Assembly: GCF_000632225.1 (NCBI RefSeq)
Contig: NZ_JFYV01000013.1
Location: 1-64,000, forward strand
Source: Sphingomonas sp. RIT328
GTDB lineage: Bacteria; Pseudomonadota; Alphaproteobacteria; Sphingomonadales; Sphingomonadaceae
Reading direction: 5' to 3'
Length of the DNA: 64,000 nucleotides
Both the position numbers and the translations under genes were made by a program. Shown one piece after another: positions 26,578 through 36,196 of this stretch. Each line of letters starts with the position of its first letter. Position 1 is the first letter of the stretch. A model generated the notes under the pieces. That model had not been told where the DNA came from and made no database searches. It was given only the letters and a program-made list of their open reading frames with translations.

Positions 26578-27782
26578 AGCGACGCGCTCCACTGGACGAT
26601 CGGATAATGCGCCCGCCAGCCGCGACGCGAACCGATCGGGGCGACGTCCGACAGCTCGATCCGCAGCAGGTCGCCGCCCTTCGCGCGGTGCCACGCCGCC
26701 AGCGTCGCTTCGGATTCGAGCGTGACCGCGTTGGCGACGATCCGGGTTCCAGGCGCGAGGTTGGTCCAGAGCCAGTCGAGCAGCGCCTCCGAAAGACCGC
26801 CGCCGATGAAGACGGCGTCGGGTCCCGGGTGATCGGCCAACCCCTCGGGCGCATGCGCCTCGACTATGCGGAGGCGGTCGACGCCCAGCGTCGCCGCGTT
26901 GCTGCGTGCGCGCTCCGCACGGGTCGGATCGGCCTCGAACGCGATCGCCTGCGTGGTCGGATGCGAGAGCAGCCACTCGATCGCGATCGATCCCGAGCCG
27001 GTGCCGATGTCCCACAGGGTTTCGAACGGCCTCGGTGCCAGCGCGGAAAGGGTAAGCGCGCGGACGGGGCGCTTGGTGATCTGCCCGTCGTGCGCGAACC
27101 ATCGGTCCGGGCGTCCGGACGCGGTGGCGAGAACCGCACCGCTCCCGTCGACGGCGATGCCGACCGCCACCGGATGCGCGATATCCGCAAACGCCATCGT
27201 GGCGGCGGTGGTCTCGCGGACGCGTTCGTGCAGACCGCCCAGCGCCTCGAGGATCCAGAGCCTGCTGTCTCCGAAGCCTTGGTCCAGCAGGTAGCGCGCG
27301 AGCGCGCCGACCGCCGCGCCGTCGCGCACCAGGACGATCGCCCGGACGCCGGTCGCCAGCTTGGGACGCAACCGTTCGAATGGTGCCGCATGCAGGCCGA
27401 CGCATGCGACGGCGTCGATCGACCAGCCCAACCGCGCCGCGGCGAGGCCGAAGGTCGAAGGTGCCGGATGTGCGGTCCATTCATGCCGACCGAGGTGCCG
27501 CGTCACGGTTGATCCGGCACCAAACCAGAACGGATCGCCCGATGCCAGCATCACGACCCGCCGCCCGCGCTGCGTAAGAAGCGGCGCGATGCCGTCGTCG
27601 AACGGCACCGGCCACACCGCGGTCTCGCATGCGAGATCAGGCAGCAGCGCGAGGTGCCGCGCCGCGCCGGTCACCCATTCGGCGCGCGCGAGCGCCTCCC
27701 GGCTTGCAGCAGAGAGGCCGGCTGGTCCATCCTCGCCGATCCCGACGATCGTCAGCCATGCCTTGCCGAGTTCACCCGTCAT
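26574..27782 (-). CDS. cobL: Precorrin-6Y C5,15-methyltransferase (decarboxylating) CobL
   Basis: A 402-residue two-domain enzyme. The N-terminal CbiE-like tetrapyrrole methylase (about 8-205) starts [16 protein letters not shown] and has [23 protein letters not shown]. The C-terminal CbiT-like Rossmann methylase (about 235-400) has [17 protein letters not shown] (SAM motif I). It methylates C5 and C15 and decarboxylates the C12 acetate. I chose the ATG at 27782, whose codon overlaps the ATG of cobK (27781, opposite strand) by two bases. The cobL ribosome site therefore lies inside cobK. Confidence 0.95.
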   Translation of the reverse strand: MTGELGKAWLTIVGIGEDGPAGLSAASREALARAEWVTGAARHLALLPDLACETAVWPVPFDDGIAPLLTQRGRRVVMLASGDPFWFGAGSTVTRHLGRHEWTAHPAPSTFGLAAARLGWSIDAVACVGLHAAPFERLRPKLATGVRAIVLVRDGAAVGALARYLLDQGFGDSRLWILEALGGLHERVRETTAATMAFADIAHPVAVGIAVDGSGAVLATASGRPDRWFAHDGQITKRPVRALTLSALAPRPFETLWDIGTGSGSIAIEWLLSHPTTQAIAFEADPTRAERARSNAATLGVDRLRIVEAHAPEGLADHPGPDAVFIGGGLSEALLDWLWTNLAPGTRIVANAVTLESEATLAAWHRAKGGDLLRIELSDVAPIGSRRGWRAHYPIVQWSASL

Positions 27783-28530
27783 GCCGAACATCCTGATCCT
27801 CGGCGGCACGACCGAGGCGAGCGCGCTGGCGGAGGCGCTGGCGCTGCGCGGCGACGATGCCACCCTGAGCTATGCAGGTCGGGTGGCGCAGCCGAAGGCC
27901 CAGCCGGTGCGGACCCGGGTCGGCGGCTTCGGCGGTGCGGCCGGTCTCGTCGACCATCTTCGCGCGACGCGCGTCACGCATCTCGTCGATGCGACGCATC
28001 CGTTCGCGGCGCGGATGAGCGGCAACGCGCTCGACGCCGCGGCGATGGCAGGCGTCCCGCTGGTCGCGCTGACTCGGCCGGCCTGGATCGCAATCCCCGG
28101 CGATGACTGGCGGCCCGTCGACGACGTCCAGGCGGCGGTCGCCGCGCTCGCGGGGCCGCGTCGTGCCGTGATGCTCGCGCTCGGGCGGATGCACGTTCCG
28201 GCATTCGCCGCGCAGCCGCAGCACCGCTATCTGCTGCGCTTCGTCGATGCGCCTGCCGCCACGCCTGAACTGCCAGACCATCGGCTCGTGGTCGATCGCG
28301 GTCCGTTCGACGTCGCCGGCGACGTCGCGCTGATGCGCGACCACGCGATCGAGATCGTCGTCTGCAAGAATGCGGGCGGCACGGGCGCGCAGGCCAAGCT
28401 GGTCGCGGCGCGCGAGCTCGGCATCCCCGTGGTGATGATCGACCGCCCGATCCTGCCTGCCCGCCGCGAGGTCCACACGGTGCACGACGTCCTGCGCTGG
28501 ATCGATCATGCCGCCGACCTCGGCGTGTAG
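27781..28530 (+). CDS. cobK: Precorrin-6A reductase CobK
   Basis: A 249-residue NADPH-dependent reductase of the corrin macrocycle. ILILGGTTEASALAEALALRG (residues 4-24) is the dinucleotide loop. YAGRVAQPKAQPVRTRVGGFGGAAGL, DATHPFAARMSGNA (about 79-92) and VVCKNAGGTGAQAKLVAARELGIPVVMIDRP (about 198-228) are family signatures. It is the only cob gene on the plus strand. Its start codon overlaps that of cobL and its end overlaps the 3' end of cobJ by 25 bp. The whole gene is thus antisense to the cobJ-cobL gap, and any promoter must lie within cobL. Confidence 0.95.
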   Translation: MPNILILGGTTEASALAEALALRGDDATLSYAGRVAQPKAQPVRTRVGGFGGAAGLVDHLRATRVTHLVDATHPFAARMSGNALDAAAMAGVPLVALTRPAWIAIPGDDWRPVDDVQAAVAALAGPRRAVMLALGRMHVPAFAAQPQHRYLLRFVDAPAATPELPDHRLVVDRGPFDVAGDVALMRDHAIEIVVCKNAGGTGAQAKLVAARELGIPVVMIDRPILPARREVHTVHDVLRWIDHAADLGV

Positions 28531-29255
28531 AGGAACGGCGCGCCGCTGCGCGCGATCGTCCGCGTCGCGCTCGACCCGACGATGACCATCGTCCGCATGT
28601 CGGCCATCTCCGGGCGGGCGTCGGGGAGGCGGACGACGTGTAGCGTCTCCTCCGGGGTCGACACCGCCCGCGCGAACAGCACGGGGCGTTCGTCGGCGCA
28701 GACGTCGCGAAGGATTCCCAGCGCGCGGCCGAAGCCGTCGGGCCGGCTCCGCGATCGCGGATTGTAGAAGGCGATGGCGAAGTCGGCCTCCGCCGCGAGG
28801 CGCACGCGGCGATCGATCACGGCCTGCGGTTTCAGATTGTCCGACAGGTTGATCGCGCAGAAGTCGTGGCCGAGCGGCGCGCCGGCGCGGGCCGCGGCAG
28901 CGAGCATCGCCGTGATGCCCGGAAGCACGCGGATATCGAGGTCGCGCCATGCCGGCGGACCGTGCTCGACCGCCTCGAACACTGCCGCCGCCATCGCGAA
29001 GACGCCCGGATCGCCCGACGACACGACGACGACGTGCCGCCCCGCCATCGCGAGCTGCAGGGCATGGCGGGCGCGATCGAGTTCGACGCGGTTGTCGCTG
29101 GCGTGGAGCGTCAGCCCGGGGCGCGCGGCGACGCGCGCCACATAGGGGATGTAGCCGATCACGTCGGTGGCGTCCGCGAGCGCGGTTGCCACTTCGGGCG
29201 TCACCAGTGCGGCGTCGCCCGGCCCGAGCCCCGCGACCGCGATCGAGCCGCTCAT
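28506..29255 (-). CDS. cobJ: Precorrin-3B C17-methyltransferase CobJ
   Basis: A 249-residue tetrapyrrole methylase that methylates C17 and drives ring contraction. Signatures: VAGLGPGDAALVTPEV (about 6-21), VIGYIPYVARV, VVVVSSGDPGVFAMAAAVFE (about 74-93), VLPGITAMLAAAARAGAPLGHDFCAINLSD (about 110-139), FYNPRSRSRPDGF. It overlaps cobI by 4 bases at its start and cobK (convergent) at its end. The next gene on its own strand, cobL, begins 723 bp later, across the antisense cobK. Confidence 0.95.
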   Translation of the reverse strand: MSGSIAVAGLGPGDAALVTPEVATALADATDVIGYIPYVARVAARPGLTLHASDNRVELDRARHALQLAMAGRHVVVVSSGDPGVFAMAAAVFEAVEHGPPAWRDLDIRVLPGITAMLAAAARAGAPLGHDFCAINLSDNLKPQAVIDRRVRLAAEADFAIAFYNPRSRSRPDGFGRALGILRDVCADERPVLFARAVSTPEETLHVVRLPDARPEMADMRTMVIVGSSATRTIARSGAPFLYTPRSAA

Positions 29256-29989
29256 GGCCGCCGACCCTGACCGTGGATCAGCAGGATCGAGAAGTACGGT
29301 GCGACGGCGTCGGCGTCGCTCAGGCGCGTGACACGCTGGTCGGGCATGGCGGCATATTCGATCAGCCACGCCTCGCGGCCCCGCCCGGCCGCGGCCACCG
29401 CCCGGCGCAGCTTCGGGAGGTGGCGACCGATCTTCATCACCACGAGCGCGTCGGTGTCGCCGATCCGACGGACGAGCTCGTCCTCCGGCATCGTTGCGGT
29501 CAAGACGGTCAGCACGTCCTCGCCCCAGGTGATCGGCGCACCGCTGGCGGTCCATGCGCCTGACATGCCGGTGATGCCGGGAACGACCGCGACCGGTGCG
29601 ATCCCCGTCAGCCGACTGTGCAGGTGCATGAACGAGCCGTAGAAGAAGGGGTCGCCCTCGCACAGGACGACGACGTCCTCGCCGGTCGCCGACAGGGCGG
29701 CGAGATGGTCGGTGCACTCGGCGTAGAACCCACTCAAGCGATCGTTGTAGCGGGGGTCCGCGACGGGAATCTCCGTCGTGACGGGATATTCCATCGCGAA
29801 CTCGATCACGTCGCGCCTCAGCATCCCCTCGACGATGCGCCGCGCCTGACCCGGCCTGCCGGCCTTGCGGAAGAATGCGACGTGCTGCGCCCCACGGACG
29901 AGCCGGTCGGCGCGCACGCTCATCAGATCCTGAGCGCCGGGGCCGAGGCCGATGCCGTGGATAGTGCCCTTGGCGGCGGGCGAGGTCAT
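29252..29989 (-). CDS. cobI: Precorrin-2 C20-methyltransferase CobI
   Basis: A 245-residue tetrapyrrole methylase acting at C20. Signatures: IHGIGLGPGAQDLMSVRADRLV (about 10-31), FFRKAGRPGQARRI, EYPVTTEIP, VVLCEGDPFFYGSFMHLHSRL (about 106-126), VPGITGMSGAWTASGAPITWGED. Length matches CobI. Start overlaps the cobH stop by 4 bases. Confidence 0.95.
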   Translation of the reverse strand: MTSPAAKGTIHGIGLGPGAQDLMSVRADRLVRGAQHVAFFRKAGRPGQARRIVEGMLRRDVIEFAMEYPVTTEIPVADPRYNDRLSGFYAECTDHLAALSATGEDVVVLCEGDPFFYGSFMHLHSRLTGIAPVAVVPGITGMSGAWTASGAPITWGEDVLTVLTATMPEDELVRRIGDTDALVVMKIGRHLPKLRRAVAAAGRGREAWLIEYAAMPDQRVTRLSDADAVAPYFSILLIHGQGRRP

Positions 29990-30615
29990 TCGGCGCGGCT
30001 CGCGAGAGCGTTGATCGCGGCGACCGTGATGGCGCTGCCGCCCATCCGTCCCTCGACCACGACGCAGGGCACCGGCTGCTCCTCCCACAGCGCAGCCTTG
30101 GACTCCACCGCGCCGACGAAGCCGACCGGGCAGCCGATGATCGCGGCGGGGCGGGGGCAGGCAGGATCCTCGAGCATATCGAGCAGGTGAAACAGCGCGG
30201 TCGGGGCGTTGCCGATCGCCACCACCGCGCCCGCCAGATACGGCCGCCACAGTTCGAGGGCGGCGGCCGAACGCGTGTTGCCCATCCCGCGGGCGAGCTC
30301 GGGCGTCTCCGGCGCGTGCAGCGTGCAGACGACCGGATTGTCGGCAGGCAGGCGAGCGCGGGTGATCCCCTCCGTCACCATCCGCGCGTCGCACAGGATC
30401 GGCGCGCCCGCCGCGAGCGCGTCGCGGGCGACCCGTGCGAAATGCGGCGAGAAACGGATGTGCGCCGCCAGCGCGACGAGGCCGGACGCGTGGATCATCC
30501 GGACGGCCACCGGTTCCTCCTCCGGCGCGAAGCGCGCGAGGTCGGCCTCGGCGCGGATCGTGGCGAACGACTGGCGGTAGATCGCACCGCCGTCGGTCTC
30601 GTAGACGTGGGGCAT
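29986..30615 (-). CDS. cobH: Precorrin-8X methylmutase CobH
   Basis: A 209-residue isomerase that moves the C11 methyl to C12, giving hydrogenobyrinate. Signatures: YRQSFATIRAEADLARF (about 13-29), VRMIHASGLVALA (about 38-50, with the catalytic His), ILCDARMVTEGITR, IGNAPTALFHLLDML and IGCPVGFVGAVESKAAL (about 164-180). Start shares one base with the cobG stop. Length is standard. Confidence 0.95.
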   Translation of the reverse strand: MPHVYETDGGAIYRQSFATIRAEADLARFAPEEEPVAVRMIHASGLVALAAHIRFSPHFARVARDALAAGAPILCDARMVTEGITRARLPADNPVVCTLHAPETPELARGMGNTRSAAALELWRPYLAGAVVAIGNAPTALFHLLDMLEDPACPRPAAIIGCPVGFVGAVESKAALWEEQPVPCVVVEGRMGGSAITVAAINALASRAE

Positions 30616-31715
30616 CAATCGGCTCCGAAGCGGGCGAGGATCTGGACGGGGTCGAGCCCGGACACCGCGGGCGGGGCGCCCGCTCCGGCGGCGAAGGCGA
30701 GATCGAAGCGGCCGTCGCGCCCGGTCAATACGACGTCGGCGGCCTGGGCCCGCGCGCAGCCCTTGGCGCAGCCCGAGACGTGGAGCCGGCCATCGACATG
30801 GGGTGCGAGACGGACCGCCAGGGGACGGGTCGCGACGCTCGCCTGCGGACAGGCGGGAGCGCCGACACAGGCGTCGGCCCGAAGGAGCGCCGATGCGGGC
30901 TGCCCGGTATCGACATTCCCCTCCACGATCAGCCGCCGCCATGGCGTCACCCGCACGCCGCGCGCGGCCATGGCCAGCTTGGCGAGGTCCGGCGCTTCGA
31001 TCCTGCCGAACGCGAGCCCGACGACCGTGCCCTGCGCGTGCGGTCCCGTCGCCGGGGCGGGACGCGACGGCGCCGCCGGGATCACGCCATCTGCCCAGGC
31101 GGGCAGGGTGACCGCGTGGCGCGCCATCCGGCCTGCGGCGCTCCCGCCGGTCCCGACGAACCAGCGCGCCAGCGCCACCACCGCGTCGATCTCGGCACCG
31201 ACCGCCAGCGGAACGCCCCACGCGCGCCCGTCCGCACGAAGGATCAGACCGCCAGCCGCGGCGCGTTCGATCCGGATGTCGGCGGGAGCGTCGCCGAGCA
31301 CCGGCGCGGCACCCGCGTCGATCGCGACGCCGAACTTGCCGGGCAGCTCCGGCAGTTCCGCCAGACGCTGCGCGAGCTCGACGGCGATGCGGTGCGTATC
31401 GTCGCCGTCATGCCAGTCGGGCGCCACGATGACGGCGCGCCGGGTCTCCGAGGCCGGATCGGCGTCGACCAGATCGAGCGCGCACAGGTCGGCGATCAAC
31501 GCCGCCCAGCGATCGTCGCGGACGCCGCGGATCTGGAGGTTCGCACGGTTGGTGACGTCGATGGCACCGTTGCCATGCTCCGCCGCGGCCTCGGACAGAC
31601 CGATCGCCTGGGCGCGCGTCATGCGTGCCAGGCGCGGCCGCACGCGGACCAGCAGGCCATCGCCCGCCGCCATCGGGCGATGAGCCGTCGGGCACCAGCC
31701 CCGCACCATGCTCAT
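30615..31715 (-). CDS. cobG: Precorrin-3B synthase CobG
   Basis: A 366-residue Fe-S monooxygenase related to sulfite/nitrite reductases. It uses O2 to hydroxylate C20 and form the gamma-lactone, the defining oxygen-requiring step of the aerobic pathway. GWCPTAHRPMAAGDGLLVRVRP opens the first ferredoxin-like half-domain, and VTNRANLQIRGV follows. The cluster-binding cysteines are CVGAPAC (about 281-287) and SGCAKGCA (about 312-319). I chose the ATG at 31715, overlapping the cobN stop. Confidence 0.93.
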   Translation of the reverse strand: MSMVRGWCPTAHRPMAAGDGLLVRVRPRLARMTRAQAIGLSEAAAEHGNGAIDVTNRANLQIRGVRDDRWAALIADLCALDLVDADPASETRRAVIVAPDWHDGDDTHRIAVELAQRLAELPELPGKFGVAIDAGAAPVLGDAPADIRIERAAAGGLILRADGRAWGVPLAVGAEIDAVVALARWFVGTGGSAAGRMARHAVTLPAWADGVIPAAPSRPAPATGPHAQGTVVGLAFGRIEAPDLAKLAMAARGVRVTPWRRLIVEGNVDTGQPASALLRADACVGAPACPQASVATRPLAVRLAPHVDGRLHVSGCAKGCARAQAADVVLTGRDGRFDLAFAAGAGAPPAVSGLDPVQILARFGAD

Positions 31716-34700
31716 GCCGGATCCCCCAGCTGAGCAAGGATCGAGTTGCGGCGCGTCGCCCACAGCCCTGCCGCGTGAAGCGCTCGGAACCGCGCCTCCA
31801 TCGCCGCCAGCGCAGACGGGTTGGCGGCGGCCATGAAGGCGCGGACGTCGTCGCGGCCCAGCGTCGCGTCATGGTAGAGGTCGATGGCCTCGGGCGTCAC
31901 GACGCCTGCGAGGTGCGCAAATGCGCCGAGATGGTCGAGCGTCGCCGCGAGTTCCGCCGCGCCTCGAAAGCCATGGCGCATCATGCCGTCGATCCAGCCG
32001 GGGTGCGCGGCGCGTGCGCGGACGACGCGCGCGACCTCCTCGGCCAACGGGCGGGCACGCGGGCGCGCGGGGTCAGTCGCATCGAGATGATACAGGGCGG
32101 CGGTGCCGCCGGCGATCGCCTGCGCAGCGGCAAAGGCGGCCTCGTGCGCGGCATAATCCGCGGCGAGCAGCAGGTCGGTCTCGGGCAGGTCCTGGACGTG
32201 GACGAAGGCGTCGGCGGCCGCGACGCGCGCCGCGATCCCCGTCGGGTCGGCGCGCCCGTCGCCATCGTCCAACGCGTGAGCGGAGGCCGCCAGCCATGCG
32301 GCGCCTGCGGCCCGGCGGGCTTCGGGCGTGTAGACCTCGGCATCGTCGCCGATCCCGACGCCATAGTCGCCGGCCCGTGGCCCGTAGACGCGTGCGCCGG
32401 GCAGGGATGCGACGAAGGGATTGCGGTCCGCCGGCTCGTCCCGCGCCGCCAGCGCTCGCACCGTCTGGCCGAACATCGCGCAGAGCGTCGGAAAGGCGTC
32501 CCGGAACAGCCCCGACACGCGCAGCGTCACATCGATCCGCGGCCGGTCAAGCCGCATCAGCGGCAGGATCTCGACTCCGATCACGCGGTCGGACCCGTTA
32601 TCCCAGACCGGCTCCGCCCCGAGGAGGTGGAGCGCCATCGCGAACTCCTCGCCGGCGGTGCGCATCGTCGCGGAGCCCCAGAGGTCGACGACGAGCGCAC
32701 GCGGATAGTCGCCATGATCCTGAAGGTGGCGGCGAACGAGCTCGTCGGCGAGCCGCACCCCCTGCGCGTGCGCCGATCGGGACGGCACCGCGCGCGGATC
32801 GGTCGTGTAGAGGTTGCGCCCGGTCGGCAGCACGTCGCTCCGCCCGCGCCATGGCGAGCCCGATGGTCCGGGCGGGACCCGTCGTCCGGCGAGCGCGGCG
32901 AGCAGGCCGTCGCGCTCCGCCGGACCCTGCTCGCCGCGGCCGAAGACGTGCAGGCCGTCGCCATATCGGCTGTCCTTGACGTCGCAGACGAAGGCGTCGA
33001 TCCGCGCGATCGCCTCCTTGCTCGATTGCGCCCGATCGAGCGCGAGTGCGTCGCCGAGCCCGAGCGCGACCGCCTCGTCCCCGATGTCGCGCTGCAGGCG
33101 GTCGCGACGCGTCGGATCGAGACCGGCGGCATTGGAGAACTCGTCGAGCAGCGCCTCAAGCCGGCCAAGCCCGATGCCACTGCCCGCGTCGACGAGAGGC
33201 GGCGGGACATGGCCGATCGCGACTGCGCCGATCCGCCGCTTGGCCTGCGCAGCCTCGCCGGGATCGTTGACGATGAAGGGATAGACGATCGGCATCGCGC
33301 CGGCGAGCGCCTCGGGCCAGCATGCGTCTGACAGCGCGACCGCCTTGCCCGGGAGCCATTCGAGCGTGCCGTGCGCGCCGACGTGGACCAGCGCGTCGGT
33401 GCCGCGCGCGCGCAGCCAGAGATAGAACGCGACATAGCCATGACGTGGGCAGCGGGACAGGTCGTGATACTCGTCCGAGCGCGTTTCCACGCCGCCCCGC
33501 TCCGGCTGGAGCGCCACGATGGCCTCGCCGGCGACGACGGCGGCAAAGCGGAAGGCGCCGTCCGCGACGGCGGGATCGTCCTCCGGCGCACCCCATGCCG
33601 CCGTCACCTCGGCCCGCAGGGCGGCGGGAAGCCTCGCCAGCGCGGCATGATAGTCGGAGAGCGGCCATGCGACGGTGCGCCGGGCCAGCGCGGCGGGGAG
33701 ATCGGTCGCAGCCGGGAGGCCGGTCGCGTAACCCGCGTCCGCCAGATCTTCGAGCATCGCCCGGGCCGAGGCGATCGCGTCGAGGCCCACCGCGTGCGCC
33801 ATCTGGTAGGTCTTTCCGGGATAGGTCGACAGCACGATTGCCAGCCGCCGTTCCGCCACGGGCTTCGCAGCCAACGCGGTCCAGCCGTGAACCCGGTCTG
33901 CGATACCCGCGATCCGGCCAGGGTCGGCGCGATGTTCGCGCCGCGCGAACTGCAGGTCGGGGTCACGCCCGCCGGCGTCCTTGAAGCTCGCCACGCCGGC
34001 GAACAGGCGGCCGTCCACTTCGGGCAGCACCACGTGCATCGCGAGGTCGGCGGGGGACAGGCCCCGCGCGGCCTCGGCCCATGCCGCGCGATCCGACGTC
34101 GCCAGCGCCACCTGGAACACGGGAACGCCCGCGACGTCGAGCGGGGTCGCACCGTCGGCATTCCGTGCCGAAAACGCGGTCGCGTTGACGATCGCAACGG
34201 GGGCGAGCGCGGAAAGCCAGCGGGTCATCCAGCCGGCGGCCGACGGCTCCTTGAGCGAGGGCGCGAACAGCGCGATGACGTCGTAGCCGCGCCTCTCGAA
34301 CGCCATGTGCAGCGCCGCGACCGGATCGAGGTCGGCCGCCATCACATAGGAACGGTAGAAGACCAGAACGATCCGCGGCCGGATCGACGCCAGGGCAAAG
34401 GCGGCCGGGCAGATCACGCCGGCAGCGCGCTGCCAGCCGCCGACCGGGGCGATGGCGCGCGCCGTCGGGCCGGGTGTCACGTAAAGCCCCGCGGCGAGGG
34501 CGAGCTGCGCGATGGCCGCGCGCGCCGCGGATGCACCGCCGACGTCGCAGAGCTCGGCGAGGCGGCGCAGCGTGGATGCGGGCAGCGTCGACGCCGCGTC
34601 GAGGCGCGGATCCTCGCGGCCGTCGGCGGGAACGATCGCCAGGGCGATCCGCCGCCGGCGGGCGAGCGCCTCGACCTGCTGGACGCCATAGGGCCAATAG

Positions 34701-34972
34701 GCGATGCCGCCGATCAACCGGATCAATATGCCCCTTGCCGCACCCAGCGTCCGCTCGACGTACGTGTCGACCGAGAGCGGGTGGGCCAGCTCGGCAAGAT
34801 TGGCGAGCCGCAGGCTCGGCATGCCGACGCCGCCCGCGCGCCACCCCGCGGCGAAGGCGCCGAGGTCGCTGTCGGAGAAGGACAGCACGACGAGATCCGC
34901 GGCGTCCTGCCCCAGATCGCGCGGTGCCGCGCCCTCTTCGAGCCCGTGCGTTTCGCGGAAGACGACGTGCAT
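31712..34972 (-). CDS. cobN: Cobaltochelatase large subunit CobN
   Basis: A 1086-residue member of the CobN/BchH family, the metal-inserting subunit of the CobNST chelatase that places cobalt in hydrogenobyrinic a,c-diamide. Signatures: RGILIRLIGGIAYWPYGVQQ (about 79-98), VLSTYPGKTYQMAHAVGLDA, HVGAHGTLEWLPGKAVALSDACWP (about 538-561), LPTGRNLYTTDPRAVPS (about 714-730), VDLWGSATMRTAGEEFAMALHLLG and YGVGIGDDAEV. It is shorter than the 1275-residue Pseudomonas CobN but within family range. cobS and cobT are not in this window. Confidence 0.95.
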   Translation of the reverse strand: MHVVFRETHGLEEGAAPRDLGQDAADLVVLSFSDSDLGAFAAGWRAGGVGMPSLRLANLAELAHPLSVDTYVERTLGAARGILIRLIGGIAYWPYGVQQVEALARRRRIALAIVPADGREDPRLDAASTLPASTLRRLAELCDVGGASAARAAIAQLALAAGLYVTPGPTARAIAPVGGWQRAAGVICPAAFALASIRPRIVLVFYRSYVMAADLDPVAALHMAFERRGYDVIALFAPSLKEPSAAGWMTRWLSALAPVAIVNATAFSARNADGATPLDVAGVPVFQVALATSDRAAWAEAARGLSPADLAMHVVLPEVDGRLFAGVASFKDAGGRDPDLQFARREHRADPGRIAGIADRVHGWTALAAKPVAERRLAIVLSTYPGKTYQMAHAVGLDAIASARAMLEDLADAGYATGLPAATDLPAALARRTVAWPLSDYHAALARLPAALRAEVTAAWGAPEDDPAVADGAFRFAAVVAGEAIVALQPERGGVETRSDEYHDLSRCPRHGYVAFYLWLRARGTDALVHVGAHGTLEWLPGKAVALSDACWPEALAGAMPIVYPFIVNDPGEAAQAKRRIGAVAIGHVPPPLVDAGSGIGLGRLEALLDEFSNAAGLDPTRRDRLQRDIGDEAVALGLGDALALDRAQSSKEAIARIDAFVCDVKDSRYGDGLHVFGRGEQGPAERDGLLAALAGRRVPPGPSGSPWRGRSDVLPTGRNLYTTDPRAVPSRSAHAQGVRLADELVRRHLQDHGDYPRALVVDLWGSATMRTAGEEFAMALHLLGAEPVWDNGSDRVIGVEILPLMRLDRPRIDVTLRVSGLFRDAFPTLCAMFGQTVRALAARDEPADRNPFVASLPGARVYGPRAGDYGVGIGDDAEVYTPEARRAAGAAWLAASAHALDDGDGRADPTGIAARVAAADAFVHVQDLPETDLLLAADYAAHEAAFAAAQAIAGGTAALYHLDATDPARPRARPLAEEVARVVRARAAHPGWIDGMMRHGFRGAAELAATLDHLGAFAHLAGVVTPEAIDLYHDATLGRDDVRAFMAAANPSALAAMEARFRALHAAGLWATRRNSILAQLGDPA

Positions 34973-34978
34973 GGCGGA

Positions 34979-36016
34979 TCAGGCCGCCAGCGCCGCCCTG
35001 ATCGTCGACGGATCGAGCCGGTCGCGTTCGGCGATCACCACGAGCTGCGTCGCGCGCACCTCGTCCCCGCGCCACGGCCGGTCGTATTGAACGCGCACCC
35101 GCGCTCCCACCGCCTGCACGAGCAGCCGCATCGGCTTGCCCGCGACCGCGGCATAGCCCTTCACGCGCAGCACGTCGCCACCGGCGGCAAGCGCCTCGAT
35201 CCGACCCGCGAGGTCGTTCGGGTCAGCGATCTCGCCCCATGCAAGGACCAAGCTATCGAAGTCGTCGTGCTCATGCTCGTCCTCACCGTCATGATGCGAG
35301 GGGCGGGCGGCGAGGTCGTCCTCCGCGGCCGCGCCGAGCCCGAGCACGACGTGGGGGGCGACGATGCCGTCCACGAGTTCCACGATCGGCAGCGGGCGCG
35401 GGGTCTCGGCGGCGATGATCGCACGCGCCGCGGCGACGCCGGATGGGCCGGCGAGGTCGCATTTGGTGAGCAGCACCAGGTCGGCGCAGGCGAGCTGATC
35501 CTCGAACACCTCGGACAGCGGCGTCTCGTGATCGATGCTCGGATCGGCCGCCCGCTGCGCGTCGACTGCGGCGAGATCCGGCGCGAACCGTCCGGCCGCG
35601 ACCGCCTCCGCGTCCGCCAGCGTGATCACCCCGTCGACCGTGATGCGGGACCGGATCGCCGGCCAGTCGAACGCCTTGAGCAGCGGCTTGGGCAGGGCAA
35701 GTCCGGACGTTTCGATCAGGATGTGATCGGGCCGCGGCTCCATCGCAAGGAGCGTCTCGACGGTCGGAATGAAGTCGTCCGCGACGGTGCAGCATATGCA
35801 GCCGTTGGCCAGCTCGACGATGTTCTCGGCCGGACAGTCCGGTATCGCGCAGCCCTTCAGGATGTCGCCGTCGACACCCAGCACGCCGAATTCGTTGACC
35901 ACCACGGCGAGACGACGCCCCCCCGCGTGACGGATCAGATGGCTGATGAGGGTCGTCTTGCCGGCTCCGAGAAAGCCGGTGACGATGGTGACGGGAACCT
36001 TGGACAGATCGGACAT
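34979..36016 (-). CDS. cobW: CobW, COG0523 metal-chaperone GTPase
   Basis: A 345-residue G3E GTPase that is thought to deliver cobalt to the chelatase. Walker A is GFLGAGKTTLISHLI (about 14-28), the Zn/Co-binding GCICC knuckle is about 73-77, ETSGLALPKPLL follows, and NKxD appears as TKCD. A metal-binding His/Glu-rich loop HHDGEDEHEHDD lies near 246-257. The C-terminal domain ends STIRAALAA. I chose the ATG at 36016. It is the first gene after the cobalamin riboswitch, so it heads the operon. Confidence 0.94.
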   Translation of the reverse strand: MSDLSKVPVTIVTGFLGAGKTTLISHLIRHAGGRRLAVVVNEFGVLGVDGDILKGCAIPDCPAENIVELANGCICCTVADDFIPTVETLLAMEPRPDHILIETSGLALPKPLLKAFDWPAIRSRITVDGVITLADAEAVAAGRFAPDLAAVDAQRAADPSIDHETPLSEVFEDQLACADLVLLTKCDLAGPSGVAAARAIIAAETPRPLPIVELVDGIVAPHVVLGLGAAAEDDLAARPSHHDGEDEHEHDDFDSLVLAWGEIADPNDLAGRIEALAAGGDVLRVKGYAAVAGKPMRLLVQAVGARVRVQYDRPWRGDEVRATQLVVIAERDRLDPSTIRAALAA

Positions 36017-36196
36017 GCTCTTCCCCGCGGCGCGACAGCAACGAACGGGCGGGGCCGATTGCGGACGGCGCGCGACGACGGACGAGCGCCGTGAAGCCGC
36101 CCAGCCACGCACCGATGCGGCCCCGGCCGCACAGATTCGTCGCTCAGACGGAGAACCGTGCCGCGACCATCCCCTGGGCCAAGGCAAGAGCGACCT

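Noticed and set aside
31625..33331. 568-codon open frame on the plus strand
   Set aside because: Antisense of cobG/cobN; repetitive Arg/Gly/Ala content and no family signature.
33371..36094. 907-codon open frame on the plus strand
   Set aside because: Antisense of cobN and cobW, both strongly identified. Composition is typical of a GC-rich shadow frame.
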